Below are positions 45,527 through 58,046 of a stretch of DNA of 64,000 bases, piece by piece. Both the position numbers and the translations under genes were made by a program. The notes beneath the pieces were generated by a model. That model was not told the DNA's origin. It saw nothing but the letters and a program-made list of their open reading frames with translations, and ran no database searches. Origin of the DNA: Crotalaria pallida (taxonomy: Eukaryota; Streptophyta; Magnoliopsida; Fabales; Fabaceae). Every line of letters starts with the position of its first letter. Position 1 is the first letter of the stretch. The stretch covers positions 65,245,660-65,309,659 of the forward strand of contig CM075649.1 of assembly GCA_037953625.1 (NCBI GenBank), given 5' to 3'.

Positions 45527-48500
45527 CACAATATATAATGGTCCCAAACCAGGAGGATCTCGTCCTCAAAACATATCAATATCATTAAGGCTCACTGTCC
45601 ACGGAGTGGCAAACACAATGCCCCGTTCCAGTCCCTCTCACTGTTCTCGATTTGCAATCTAGGGGGCGACAGTACTTATTCTAGTTTCGAAAGAAGAACG
45701 TGCCACGGCATTAGACCCAGTCCCCACCACGTTAGTGCGCCTAGAAAAGTACTCTAGACTTCTTGACGTATCACCGTCATCGTCCTCCCCTAATGCAATC
45801 TCGTCCTAAGTATCCGCAGATACTTATCGTTCCTTCCTCTCCACTACTTCGATTCGACACTCATACCTTACCGCAAGGGTTAATGTCTTTTAAAATCTTT
45901 TAAAGACTTTTAATTACGGCTTAGTCCTGATGATCGGCCCATCCTTGGTGCATCCCTTCAATGAGACCCGATCACTAATCGTTCGCATCTAATCCCCCTA
46001 AAACTCATATACTATCACGTGAGTCATCGCAACATCATTGCATCGTCTTTCTCTTTCTCAAATCACAACAACCTTGGTTCTCATCAACATGAGCAACACA
46101 ATCTCAGATCAACTTGCAACTCAGCACATCGTCGTTGTCCTCTCCGCCAGTTGTGGATCAATAGCATCCCCCACAGCCCTTTCCTCAAATAATACAGCAT
46201 CGTCGTTAGCATAATTTCTTATCAGCTCGACCTCGCAGCATTGTTAGCTCCATTCCTCATCACCATGCTTCCGCTCGCTTACATTCCTCATAGTCATCTT
46301 AGCAGCTTCTCCTCGACTAATCACGTCTTTCACATCTATCGTTTTCGTCTCTTATTTCTTCGATTAATATCTTATAATCGTAGTCTTTATTGCTTACTCA
46401 CACGGTTCCCAACCATATCATCTTAAATAACAATTAAACAACTCTCAAAATAATGAAATAGCTCAATACGAACAATCATAAAACATATCATCATATTCAT
46501 AAACTAATCTCAGTCGTTCGGGTGGATAGCTAAACCAATCAAACAAGCGCTATCACATACACCTCTACGCTAAATGAGATTGGAGTCCAATCTTTGAGAT
46601 GATTGGACGCCTTAATATGTTACCTAATTACCACGACGTCTTAAGGGAATGCCCCTCTCTCACCTCGATGACGAACGTCCTAATGCGCTCCACGCTCTCT
46701 TGATCATCTCTCCTCGCCTCATGCCTTCGCATCCTTCGCTCAAACTAAGACATTTTCTCGTGCATTAGAAACGATTTCGATATGTTCTTTTAATTTGTTT
46801 TGAAAACAATTTCTCTTTTGAAAACTTGTTATCATGGTCTAAGGCTTTCAAAATTCAATTTAAATTTATGATTTAAACAGTTCTTGGGAAAACGTTTGGA
46901 AACAACTTAAAAATAATTTCCTTTCATTATTAAAACATAATTTAAAACATTAATGTTATGAAAACATAATTCTTAAAATATTCACATTAACCAGCTCATA
47001 GAAATCCAAATCATTCATCATCCACCTATTGCAAAACATTCTTAGACTAGAGAAAATAACCATTTAGATTAATACACCATCATACAAATCCAATCATGCA
47101 CAAGAAGAGAATTTAAACTTAATTTCTCGATTAGAACATGGCAAAAACCGAATTGCACACAGGTAATGTTTCCTATTAGCTAATAATTCTTGGAATCACA
47201 TAATCAACATCATGAGAACTAATTCAATTAATTTTACTTACTTCTAGTCCCTAAGCCGAAGAGAACAAGAGAATTTAACACATCATGGCATTGAACATAT
47301 AGTAGCATAATCAAGGAATAAAGTCACTTTCATTGGTCATTTTAAAAAAAAGTCATTCTAAGCATCCAAACATGCACCAACCGAATCACTCAAACAAAAT
47401 ATTATAAAATATATCAAATCACCAAGATCACAAAACAATGAAATCATCCAATTTATTTTAAGACTAAACCGTGAGCATCATGCAACAAGTTCCATTTCAT
47501 TTTTCTTAACTCAATTCAAGAAAACAAGTAAGACCACAAATCATCTTATGCATGTAGTTTTATGCTCCTAGATAAGGTCAATCCTAGTCTATATGTAATC
47601 TAAATGATGATTAGGCACATTCCCCTATACACTTATCTCAAGACCGAATATTTACATGCATAGGGCAAGAATCTTAGTTCACTTTTCAATGCATTAAAGA
47701 CAACTAAAGCAAATCACATTGCATCATCATGCATGAGCCATCAAGAGATTTCCTTAGACTTTTATTTAAACTTAAACTTATAATTTTTCCCAAATAGTAA
47801 TATGGTTTATAGCTTGATCTTCTAAAAGAATGGCATGCATGAACTTAAGACCACCATATCTTCCTTTAATACCTACATGTACCAAAAAAATCATGCACTA
47901 AAACAATTTTATCACTTATGGCCGAATGGCCTTCTCATCAACACAACAAACACTAAACAAATGTTTAAATCAAATCATGCCCATAAAAGAAAAATCAATT
48001 TAAAGACCATTACCCTATTATTTCTTCTAGGCCGAGACATACATAAAAGAGAAACATAGCCTTTTTCATTTGAAACTTAACATGCAAAGCCTCAAAATCC
48101 TTAACTTGTGAGATATTAAATTATAGATTAAAACATGCACACACAAAGATTAATCAAAATCATCACAAGATCAACATGCAAGACACAAATTCTTCATCTT
48201 GTCACAAATCAACCTAGATCATAAAAACCTCACGATTCACGGTTTAAGAGGATAAATTCAACATGCATGAAGTTTTCATTTTAGTTTTCTCAAAAATCTC
48301 TAGCAATAAGTTAGATCCTTTAGAAGTTTGTTTAGAAAATCATGATGATCTACCTAATGAAGCCATAACCGAAGCTTTAAGAGTCCATAAGTTCACATAT
48401 TTACAAACCCAAATGTAAAAGTCCATAGTTGCACTCTCTCAAGCTATAAAAATGAACATGCAATGGAAGGAAAAGAAAGAAAAATTACAAGACCAAAAGA

Positions 48501-49136
48501 AAATTCTAACTCTCATGATTCTACCCTTTAATCTTCGAAGTAACCTACCAAAAGAGTTGATCTCCTACTTTAAGATCCTTGGTCTTCAAAGGAAGTTCTA
48601 GTCTTGGCCTAAGTCTCCTTCTTCCTCCCTCTTGTTTCCCACGACCAGTCTCTATTTCTCTCTCTCTATTTCTTCTAAGGGTGTGTTGGTCCCTTAGAAA
48701 GTGTTTGAGTTGTAAGTGAAGGAAATGGAAAGAAAAGTGGAGAAAAGAACTAAGGCAATGGGGATTTAAGGGCACCGAATTGGTATCTTTTGCCCTTGGG
48801 TTGAGGTTCGACCAAGGCATCACTTAGGAGGGAAAAATTGGGTTTCTCAAAGTTTGCATGGCAAGGGTTGGGTCAAGGGGAAAAAATGCATAGTCTAGGG
48901 CTTAGGTCTCATCATCATAGTCATGTCAAGGCCACTATTTTCTTCTTGCATGGTACACTTGGTAGCTTCTAAGCTTGCCAAGGATTTTCCTTACCCCCAT
49001 AATTCAAACACCTACCCCAAACACACACACGTCACCACCGTAGCAACACACATGCACACCCTCATGAATTTCATTTTTATTTTCCATGCTTTTACTTCTA
49101 AAATGTATTAAAATCATGGATTCAAGGATCATATGC

Positions 49137-49190
49137 ACACACACACACACATAGGACCGTAGCATTATTCACACACACACATACACATGT
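49137..49190. repeat. CA microsatellites in F LTR
   Basis: (AC)n near 49137-49151 and near 49171-49182; slightly shorter in the second LTR (about 57502-57545). Confidence 0.8.
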
Positions 49191-49679
49191 ATTATTTTCC
49201 AAGCAACATTCACATATTGAATCAAACATATATCATGTTGAGCATATAGCATAAATTGATTTCATGTCATGGTAATTTATTTAATTTTCCTACAAGAACA
49301 TATTATTTTTGTTATAAATAAAACTTAGGCTATTTCAAAGTAAAACAATTATCTACACATAACACACACATGGTTAAAATATATAAATGTTCTTTAAAAA
49401 TCAAACTTTTAATAAGGAGTTTCCCAAAAGACAATTGAAATCTCTTATTTTCAAAAATCACATTTTCTTAAAATTCGTCGTCCCAAGATTTTCAAAACAA
49501 GTTTGTAAATAAATTCAGAAAACGCAAGGATCACATTTTTAAAGTTCATGAATCCAAAAATGCAAATTTATTTCAGAAAGAAATCATTTCTTTAGAAAAT
49601 CCTTTTTAGAAAACAAATTTTCAACGTTTATTTTTAGCGAATTCGTTTATGCACGCACGGGAAAATGCGGGGTGTTACA

Positions 49680-51373
49680 TTCTCTCCAACTTAAGGATTT
49701 CTCGTCCCCGAGAAATACCGAGCGAGCTTGGACCATGGGCGCATCATTCCTTTGAATAATCTCTTTACTCTTGAACTACAATCTTCGTTGCAACATCCAC
49801 GATCAGATACTACCCATCTATCGTCCTTTCGGCCATGCAAACTGATTACTGTTGCAAATGATCTCACAGGGTATTCCGGTTAGTCAACAGACTGGGGTAT
49901 GAACAACATGGTTTTATGAAAGCAAAGGTCAAAGAGGTTTAAGATATCCGAGCAATATCCAGACACAACAGAGTTACACCCTTTGAGTCAAGGTTCTACT
50001 ACTTCAGGGAATTATATTTCTCCTCATCCGTTCAAACCTAATCAAGCTATTCTTTAGAATTTCACATTTCCACTTGCTCCCTAACTTAAATCAGTCATAC
50101 CTCTACACACTGCTCTGACTTAATTCCCATAGCTCTCACCCTTCGTCACACCTCAATCGGTTCTACACAATCTCTCATCACCTACCCCCCAATCCTTAAC
50201 TGCCCCTCACTTCGCCCCTTAATCATCATTATCCAACTCCTAAGACCATTATCTCACCTTTCCATCTTAATTGCTATTAATCCTCAAGAATTACACATCA
50301 TTGCATTCCCTATTCCTAGATACTTAATCATACAACCTAGTCCTCCTAACCCTTTTTGCCAACTTTTCTATCTACCACGAGTTCCACACCATCCACATTC
50401 TTTCAATTTGGAGACTTATTACTCCTCAAAATATCAAGTCTTAACTCTTCATTCTAACTTTGGGTCACTCCCAAGGGTTCTACTCATAAGTTCCACCGCT
50501 CCATCGATTCAAGCTTACCATATTATCACCTATTCTTCTCTATTTAACCACTCTCCTTCCATAATTCCAGACACTTAGGACCTCAGATTCAGAATAATCT
50601 CTCAAATTCCTTCTTATCTTACCACCATCTAGACCAATGTTCGGACTTATCTGCCCTCTACTCCTGCTCCCTACGTATTTTAAACAACTCACCACTTTCT
50701 AGGACTCCAAGGGGTACTCCTATCTTATCTAAGATTCACACTCACTTTATCCACATCAATAGTTCCTTAATTTCATAGACACTCACAATCCTTATCTTAC
50801 CTTACTCCACCATCTTCTGCTCACTCTTAGAACACCTGTATGTCGGATGCCAGATATCAGGGTTCAACACTTTCAATCAAGACTTTTGGAAGAAACAAAC
50901 ATGGGGTTATGATCAAAGAGAAAAGTTTAGGTTCATCAACAAATCAAGTTCTCTTGACAAAACAAGGGCTGAGTATTTTTGGAGGTTAGGCTAGCTCAAA
51001 CGTCTTGTCAAAGCAACTTGACAAAATTAGGGGTTCTTCATAAGAAAGTTTCCAATAGAAGAAGAGTTCTAGTCATAAGACAAGAGCTTGGGTCAATAGC
51101 TCAAAGATGTTCTCAAAAAGAAGTTCTCGTCAAAAGAAGTTCAACAAGAAGGGTTTGGATTACCGATTAACATCACAGAATGGCACTGGGCACTGCTCCC
51201 GGACGCTGTTGCAGACGAATCAGGACATCTTCCAAAAATTCGTCAACAGATCCCTAGCGTTCCTATGCTCACTCATTGCTACATTACTACTAATGCACAC
51301 TCAAAGTTACACGGTAGAGTATGTAAATCCACACACAAGAGTTCTTAAAGCAACCTCGCTCTGATACCACTTC
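49680..51373 (-). other. Element F internal domain, non-coding
   Basis: Hairpin ATTTCTCG-GGGA-CGAGAAAT (minus, 49716-49697) and polypurine tract at the left, PBS at 51369-51358. Same size as the C internal domain (about 1.69 kb) and alignable with it in blocks, but more diverged. No frame with a recognised domain. Confidence 0.85.
51358..51369 (-). other. Element F primer-binding site (tRNA-iMet)
   Basis: GCTCTGATACCA on +, four bases from the LTR end at 51374. Confidence 0.92.
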
Positions 51374-51615
51374 TGTAACACCCCGATCTGGCAACCTTCA
51401 ACGAAGCCCGACCACTAAACGCAATCTGTTCCCCCTAAAATCTCGAAGGCATCATGCCTCAAATCGCTATCTCATCTCATGTATCTCAGCATTATTCTCA
51501 TCAGCTCACGTTCAGCATCTTTCTCATCATCACCATGGATCAGCAGCATCATCATTAGCATTTTGCTCTTCGGTTGTTACTCGGTAACATCATCAGCATC
51601 GTTCTCCTCGATTGT
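51374..51615 (-). repeat. Copied LTR tip plus 220 bp of F's own left flank inside its 5' LTR
   Basis: 51374-51395 is the 22-bp LTR tip. 51396-51615 repeats 44035-44254, the genomic flank of the left LTR, with only a few substitutions and including the TSD. A second full LTR tip starts at 51616. Confidence 0.88.
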
Positions 51616-51990
51616 TGTAACACCCCGATCTGGCAACTTGAAAACTTTAATCATTTTGGACGAAAATTAGGGCCATTTTTTTTTTAAAGTGAGTAGTGAA
51701 CAAAATGAGAACACTTCTGTTTTTCAAAACATAATTGTATAGCAAACTCATGTTCTCATGTTGAACCAACTCTTTCAAGTCCCAAACCGGAATGTCACAT
51801 GACACTACGCTTCGAAACTCGATTTCCAAAAACATCAGGTACTTAAAATAGCCCATATGATTTCTTGTCAAAGTACCAATACAAAGATTAATTTGTTGGG
51901 GTTACATCAGGACCATTAGGTTGCTAGGAACTCATAGTGGGGATACATACTCAAAAAGGGAAATTACCTAAACATCTAATCATGCTCTCA

Positions 51991-52332
51991 CTAGTCTAGC
52001 TTGGCAAGCTTGCGGTACCACTCGTCATCATCTGCCAGAAGATCTTCTGGAGTAATGATCCAACTCCCATCACTGTAATATTCTTCTGGGTCATCTCTAT
52101 CGGACCAGAGGTCGGGATCTTCCTCCTCGTCCTCATCAGCAATCTCCTCCTCAGAACCATCATGTCCATACTCTTCTTCTTCTTCGGCTACCTCCTCCTC
52201 TTCCTCTAAATCCACTCGTCGACGCGGAATCTCATCAAAAATCATCTGGTAGACTGACGTAGTGCTATTATTACCTCTTCGGGGAGTCGCCCCAATCTCC
52301 CGCAGTTGCTGATATCGCACCATGTTGGCCAT
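51991..52332 (-). CDS. Short acidic frame in F 5' LTR, 113 codons, doubtful gene
   Basis: ATG at 52332, stop at 51991. The N-terminus (MANMVRYQQLREIG) is neutral to basic; the middle is a Glu run (EEEEE) followed by Asp/Glu-rich sequence, and the end reads EWYRKLAKLD. No signal peptide, membrane segment or known domain. It starts right after an acceptor-like GTCTAG on the minus strand, late in the LTR leader. The copy in the other LTR has a nonsense codon. C has only a short related frame. It may be a leader-encoded peptide or chance. Confidence 0.3.
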   Translation of the reverse strand: MANMVRYQQLREIGATPRRGNNSTTSVYQMIFDEIPRRRVDLEEEEEVAEEEEEYGHDGSEEEIADEDEEEDPDLWSDRDDPEEYYSDGSWIITPEDLLADDDEWYRKLAKLD

Positions 52333-52804
52333 CTAGACTCCATACAAATTTTATACAAGAAAGGATAGATAGAGTAGAGAGAGTGAGCAACCCAAAACGG
52401 CAATGTCGACTATGTGGGATTACATCAGGTAAATATTAAGACAAAATAAATATAACAACACAGGATCAAACAACCAATCAAATATAATTAACCACACATA
52501 CTTATCATCAAAATATAAATAGAAGCACACATCCTATCATCCAAAAATGAAAATTCAAGGTTCTTTAACATCTCAATTTCCACTGTAAGACTTTCCTTTT
52601 CTTTTCTTTTCCTCAGACTCATCAATGCATCAAAGGTACTCATATCATTCACCATGCATAAATCTTATACATCAATTGAGACGAACATCATCATCAATAC
52701 TATCTTTATTATTACACTTATCTTTGGAACATTTGGGTTATTTAAGTCTTATTAATTCGATTAGCATCAATGATGAGGGGGAACATCATTGTGCTCACAC
52801 ACGT

Positions 52805-52886
52805 CTACATCTCCTCGGTCAACCACCCAACCTAGTCGGAAGCAAACAGGAGTACAGGACCTTTACCACGCGGGCACGACAGCTGT
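52805..52886 (-). other. Conserved ~80-bp LTR core, element F right LTR
   Basis: Same block as 45445-45526. Confidence 0.8.
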
Positions 52887-53335
52887 CACAATACATAATG
52901 GTCCCAGACCAGGAGGATCTCGTCCTCAAAACATATCAATATCATTAAGGCTCACTGTCCACGCAGTGGCAAACACAATGCCCCGTTCCAGTCCCTCTCA
53001 CTGTTCTCGATTTGCAATCTAGGGGGCGACAGTACTTATTATAGTTTCGAAAGCAGAACGTGCCACGGCATTAGACCAAGTCCCCACCACGTTAGTGAGC
53101 CACTTGTGGGATTGTTCCGCCTAGAAAAGTACTCTAGACTTCTTGACGTATCACCGTCATCGTCCTCCCCTAATGCAATCTCGTCCTAAGTATCCACAGA
53201 TACTTATCGTTCCTTCCTCTCCACTACTTCGATTCGATACTCATACCTTACCGCAAGGGTTAATGTCTTTTAAAATCTTTTAAAGAGTTTTAATTACGGC
53301 TTAGTCCTGATGATCGGCCCATCCTTGGTGCATCC

Positions 53336-55770
53336 TGTAACATCCTCACTTTTAATAGTTAATTTTAGATTTTAACAAAAACAGAGTTTGAAAATTCATT
53401 TTTGATTTTAATTTCTTATAAAAGGTTTTACGAAAATCCGGCAGAGTTTCCTCTGTTTTTCGGACTTCCCAAAAATTTCCTTCTAAAAACCTGTCAGTCC
53501 AGAATTATTTAAAAACATAAAGACAACAAATTAAAACCCAGTTCAGATCCTAACGCCTGATTAGTACCAGTCTCAGGGCATATAACTACACATATTATAA
53601 ATTACAAAATAACAGTTTGTACATAATAAAAATCCACTCGGGGTATCACAAATTCACTCCACGTAGTGGAGGGTTTCCAGTTCGGCCCGCAACAGTGTAA
53701 GCTCCGCTTCCGTACCTGTAAAATTATATCAAGAAGGGTAGCATTACACAGACTTAAAAAGATAAATTCTAAAAGAAGACATAGCAAATAACTAAGCCTA
53801 CTTAATTATTAATATATTTTATTCACAATTAATTCACATAAATAAACTCTTTTAGTCCTTTCTTAATTCTCACATTCTTTTAATTATGAATTCTCTTTTC
53901 ATTCTTTCATTCCCATTCTCTTATCCATTTTCCTTTCCATTCTTTTTCCTTTTAATCGACACGCCCTACCAGGCTCGCCTCGATGCCGATACGCCTTCCT
54001 AGGATCGCACCGGACTTTTATTTTCTTTTTAATCGTCTTTTCTTTTCTTTTTAATCGACACGCCTTACCAGGCTCGCATCGATGCCGATACGCCTTCCAA
54101 GGCTCGCACCGGACTTTTACTCTCTTTTTAATCTTTTTAATCGACACGCCTTCCTAGGCTCGCATCGACGCCGATACGCCTTCCCAGGCTCGCACCGGAC
54201 TTCCATTTTTCCTTTTTAATAGACACGCCTTACCAGGCTCGCATCGATGCCGATACGCCTTCCTAGGCTCGCACCGGACTTTTATTTTCTTTTTAATCGT
54301 CTTTTCTTTTCTTTTTAATCGACATGCCTTACCAGGCTCGCATCGATGCCGATACGCCTTCCTAGGCTCGCACTGGACTTTTATTCTCTTTTTAATCTTT
54401 TTAATCGACACGCCTTCCTAGGCTCGCATCGACGCCGATACGCCTTCCTAGGCTCGCACCGGACTTCCATTTTTCCTTTTTAATCGACACGCCTTACCAG
54501 GCTCGCATCGATGCCGATACGCCTTCCTAGGCTCGCATCGGGCTTTCATTTTCTTATCTTGCTTTCTCTTTCTTTTTCTTTCTTTTTCTCTTTTTCCTTT
54601 TTCTTAATTCTATGTCTTTTCTCTTTTTCTGATTCATTGTATTTTTCTCTTTTTCTCTCATTTCTTTATTTATAGATTTATTATTACATTATATACTTTT
54701 CACTCTTTTCAATATCCTTCTTTCTTTTCCTTTTTCTCCTTTTCTTCCTTTTCTTTTTCTTATAATTTAAATAATTCTTTTATACTCTTCTGAATCCTTT
54801 TAGCCTTTATCTTCGTTTATGCCTGATCACATTTTCTACGTTTTCTACTTTATTCTTTTTCTCTTCGTTAGTTTCCCCCGATTTTATCCAACTCTAATCA
54901 ATACGGTCAAATATAGTATATTCTAGTTCTTATTACTAATTCTTAGTTATTTCTCAGTTTCCTTATCTCAATCAATTACCCAATTCATTGTTCCTATTTC
55001 ATTAACTATATTAGTTTTAATTGCTCTATTCTCTTAATCTAACTTTTCAATTATTTCACTCCAACTTCCCTCATAATGTGCTCTCTCATAGTTTTCTTAT
55101 CATTTCGTAAATCCACTTATCGTTTTCCTTATTTTAGTTTAAATCTTAATTCATCATTTTATTTCTATTCTCTACTTTACTCCGTGTGCATTCCTTATTC
55201 CTTGTTCTAGACTCTCTTTTACCCTTTTTGTTCCTTTACCACCCCTATAGCTTTTACTTTATAATTTCCCACATTTTGTTTTATATTAACTATTTCAATA
55301 TCCTAAATACGCTCATCCATTCCGGGACTTATTCTATGCTCATACATCTTATTCCCTAAGGTGTGGTTTCTTGTCACAATTTTATTTACTTTATTTCTAT
55401 CAACGGGGTACCCTAAGGTTCATTAACATACTTTTAATTACTCTATTCCTAGCTACCACTATAGCATCCTAGAATTTACTTCTTAAGCAAAGGTAACGCG
55501 AACCCTCTTACCTCGGGCTTTTTAAATAGAACCTGGATTTTAGCTCGGCGATGATGACGGCCTCGGTGTTGCTCCTCGTTAGCGGGGACGATCGCGGCTG
55601 GACCAAGGCAAGAGCTTCGAGCTTCGAGATTCCCGACACGAGAGGGCGAGTATGGGGTTTATGAAGGTGGTGACCGTGGAGGTGGCCGGTGTGGTGGTGG
55701 TGGTGGCCCTTGGTGGTGGCGGCCGTGGTTGGTGGAGAATGAGGGGGAGCCAAGTGAGAGAAAGACAAGA
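53336..55770 (-). repeat. E2: truncated E-family LTR nested in F
   Basis: Left end TGTAACATCCTCACTTTT aligns with E1 from 37152. It aligns along most of E1 but stops at about 55770, before the palindromes, the GTCGGAT module and the right terminus. Predicted donor on - at 55511 (CGAG|GTAAGAG) and acceptor at 53716 (TTTTACAG|GT). Confidence 0.85.
53955..54545. repeat. E2 minisatellite, 7 units with ~264-bp higher-order period
   Basis: Unit CGACACGCCTTACCAGGCTC, then GCATCGATGCCGATACGCC and TAGGCTCGCACCGGACTT. Units start about 53957, 54056, 54142, 54222, 54320, 54405 and 54485: spacings near 99, 86, 80, 98, 85, 80, so a three-unit block is repeated. Arg/Lys-rich frames here are artefacts. Confidence 0.9.
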
Positions 55771-58041
55771 TCACAAAACAATGAAATCATCCCATTTATT
55801 TTAAGACTAAACCGTGAGCATCATGCAACAAGTTCCATTTCATTTTTCTTAACTCAATTCAAGAAAACAAGTAAGACCACAAATCATCTTATGCATGTAG
55901 TTTTATGCTCCTAGATAAGGTCAATCCTAGTCTATATGTAATCTAAATGATGATTAGGCACATTCCCCTATACACTTATCTCAAGACCGAATATTTACAT
56001 GCATAGGGCAAGAATCTTAGTTCACTTTTCAATGCATTAAAGACAACTAAAGCAAATCACATTGCATCATCATGCATGAGCCATCAAGAGATTTCCTTAG
56101 ACTTTTATTAAAACTTAAACTTATAATTTTTCCCAAATAGTAATATGGTTTATAGCTTGATCTTCTAAAAGAATGGCATGCATGAACTTAAGACCACCAT
56201 ATCTTCCTTTAATACCTACATGTACCAAAAAAATCATGCACTAAAACAATTTTATCACTTATGGCCGAATGGCCTTCTCATCAACACAACAAACACAAAA
56301 CAAATGTTTAAATCAAATCATGCCCATAAAAGAAAAATCAATTTAAAGACCATTACCCTATTATTTCTTCTAGGCCGAGACATACATAAAAGAGAAACAT
56401 AGTCTTTTTCATTTGAAACTTAACATGCAAAGCCTCAAAATCCTTAACTTGTGAGATATTAAATTATAGATTAAAACATGCACACACAAAGATTAATCAA
56501 AATCATCACAAGATCAACATGCAAGACACAAATTCTTCATCTTGTCACAAATCAACCTAGATCATAAATTATTTACTAAACCTTTTCATAAAAACCTCAC
56601 GGTTCACGGTTTAAGAGGATAAATTCAACATGCATGAAGTTTTCATTTTAGTTTTCTCAAAAATCTCTAGCAATAAGTTAGATCGTTTAGAAGTTTGTTT
56701 AGAAAATCATGATGATCTACCTAATGAAGCCATAACCGAAGCTTTAAGAGTCCATAAGTTCACATATTTACAAACCCAAATGTAAAAGTCCATAGTTGCA
56801 CTCTCTCAAGCTATAAAAATGAACATGCAATGGAAGAAAAAGAAAGAAAAATTACAAGACCAAAAGAAAATTCTAACTCTCATGATTCTACCCTTTAATC
56901 TTCGAAGTAACCTACCAAAAGAGTTGATCTCCTACTTTAAGATCCTTGGTCTTCAAAGGAAGTTCTAGTCTTGGCCTAAGTCTCCTTCTTCCTCCCTCTT
57001 GTTTCCCACGGCCACTCTCTATTTCTCTCTCTCTATTTCTTCTAAGGGTGTGTTGGTCCCTTAGAAAGTGTTTGAGTTGTAAGTGAAGGAAATGGTAAGA
57101 AAAGTGGAGAAAAGAACTAAGGCAATGGGGATTTAAGGGAACCGAATTGGTCTCTTTTGCCCTTGGATTGAGGTTCGGCCAAGGCATCACTTAGGAGGGC
57201 AAAATTGGGTTTCTCAAAGTTTGCATGGCAAGGGTTGGGTCAAGGGGACAAAATGCATAGTCTAGGGCTTAGGTCTCATCATCATAGTCATGTCAAGGCC
57301 ACTATTTTCTTCTTGCATGGTACACTTGGTAGCTTCTAAGCTTGCCAAGGATTTTCCTTACCCCATAATTCAAACACCTACCCCAAACACACACACATCA
57401 CCACCGTAGCAACACACATGCACACCCTCATGAATTTCATTTTTATTTTCCATGCTTTTACTTCTAAAATGTATTAAAATCATGGATTCAAGGATCATAT
57501 GCACACACACACACATAGGACCGTAGCATTATTCACACACACACATACACATGTATTATTTTCCAAGCAACATTCACATATTGAATCAAACATATATCAT
57601 GTTGAGCATATAGCATAAATTGATTTCATGTCATGGTAATTTATTTAATTTTCCTACAAGAACATATTATTTTTGTTATAAATAAAACTTAGGCTATTTC
57701 AATGTAAAACAATTATCTACACATAACACACATAGTTAAAATATATAAATGTTCTTTAAAAATCAAACTTTTAATAAGGAGTTTCCCAAAAGACAATTGA
57801 AATCTCTTATTTTCAAAAATCACATTTTCTTAAAATTCGTCCTCCCAAGATTTTCAAAACAAGTTTGTAAATAAATTCAGAAAACGCAAGGATCACATTT
57901 TTAAAGTTCATGAATCCAAAAAAGCAAATTTATTTCAGAAAGAAATCATTTCTTTAGAAAATCCTTTTTAGAAAACAAATTTTCAACGTTTATTTTTAGC
58001 GAATTCGTTTATGCACGCACGGGAAAATGCGGGGTGTTACA

Positions 58042-58046
58042 ATTGT
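58042..58046. repeat. Target-site duplication of element F, right copy
   Basis: ATTGT after the LTR end GGGGTGTTACA at 58041. Confidence 0.85.

Larger units (their letters stand above)
44255..49679 (-). repeat. Element F 3' LTR (5425 bp)
   Basis: Uninterrupted copy. It contains a frame homologous to that at 52332-51991 but stopped by TAA at 44813-44811, the conserved core at 45445-45526, an A/T-rich middle, a donor-like TTTTG|GTAGGT on - at 48548, and CA-rich microsatellites near 49137-49190. Confidence 0.9.
44255..58041 (-). mobile_element. Element F: giant-LTR non-autonomous retrotransposon nested in C, 13.8 kb
   Basis: Left LTR 44255-49679 (3' LTR, 5425 bp), internal 49680-51373 (1694 bp), right LTR 51374-58041 (6668 bp). 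The right LTR is longer because it carries a 242-bp tip/flank duplication and a truncated E-type LTR, and lost about 1.45 kb. Termini TGTAACACCCCGATCTGG and GCGGGGTGTTACA. Minus orientation from PBS and polypurine tract. No genes. Confidence 0.9.
51374..58041 (-). repeat. Element F 5' LTR, rearranged (6668 bp)
   Basis: Pairs with 44255-49679. From 51616 it matches the left LTR from its tip. It is interrupted at 53336 by the E-type LTR fragment and rejoins the left-LTR sequence at about 55770 (equivalent to 47430). Confidence 0.88.

Noticed and set aside
53899..54411. Arg/Lys/Cys-rich frames on the minus strand
   Set aside because: Translation of the E2 minisatellite; not shared with E1.
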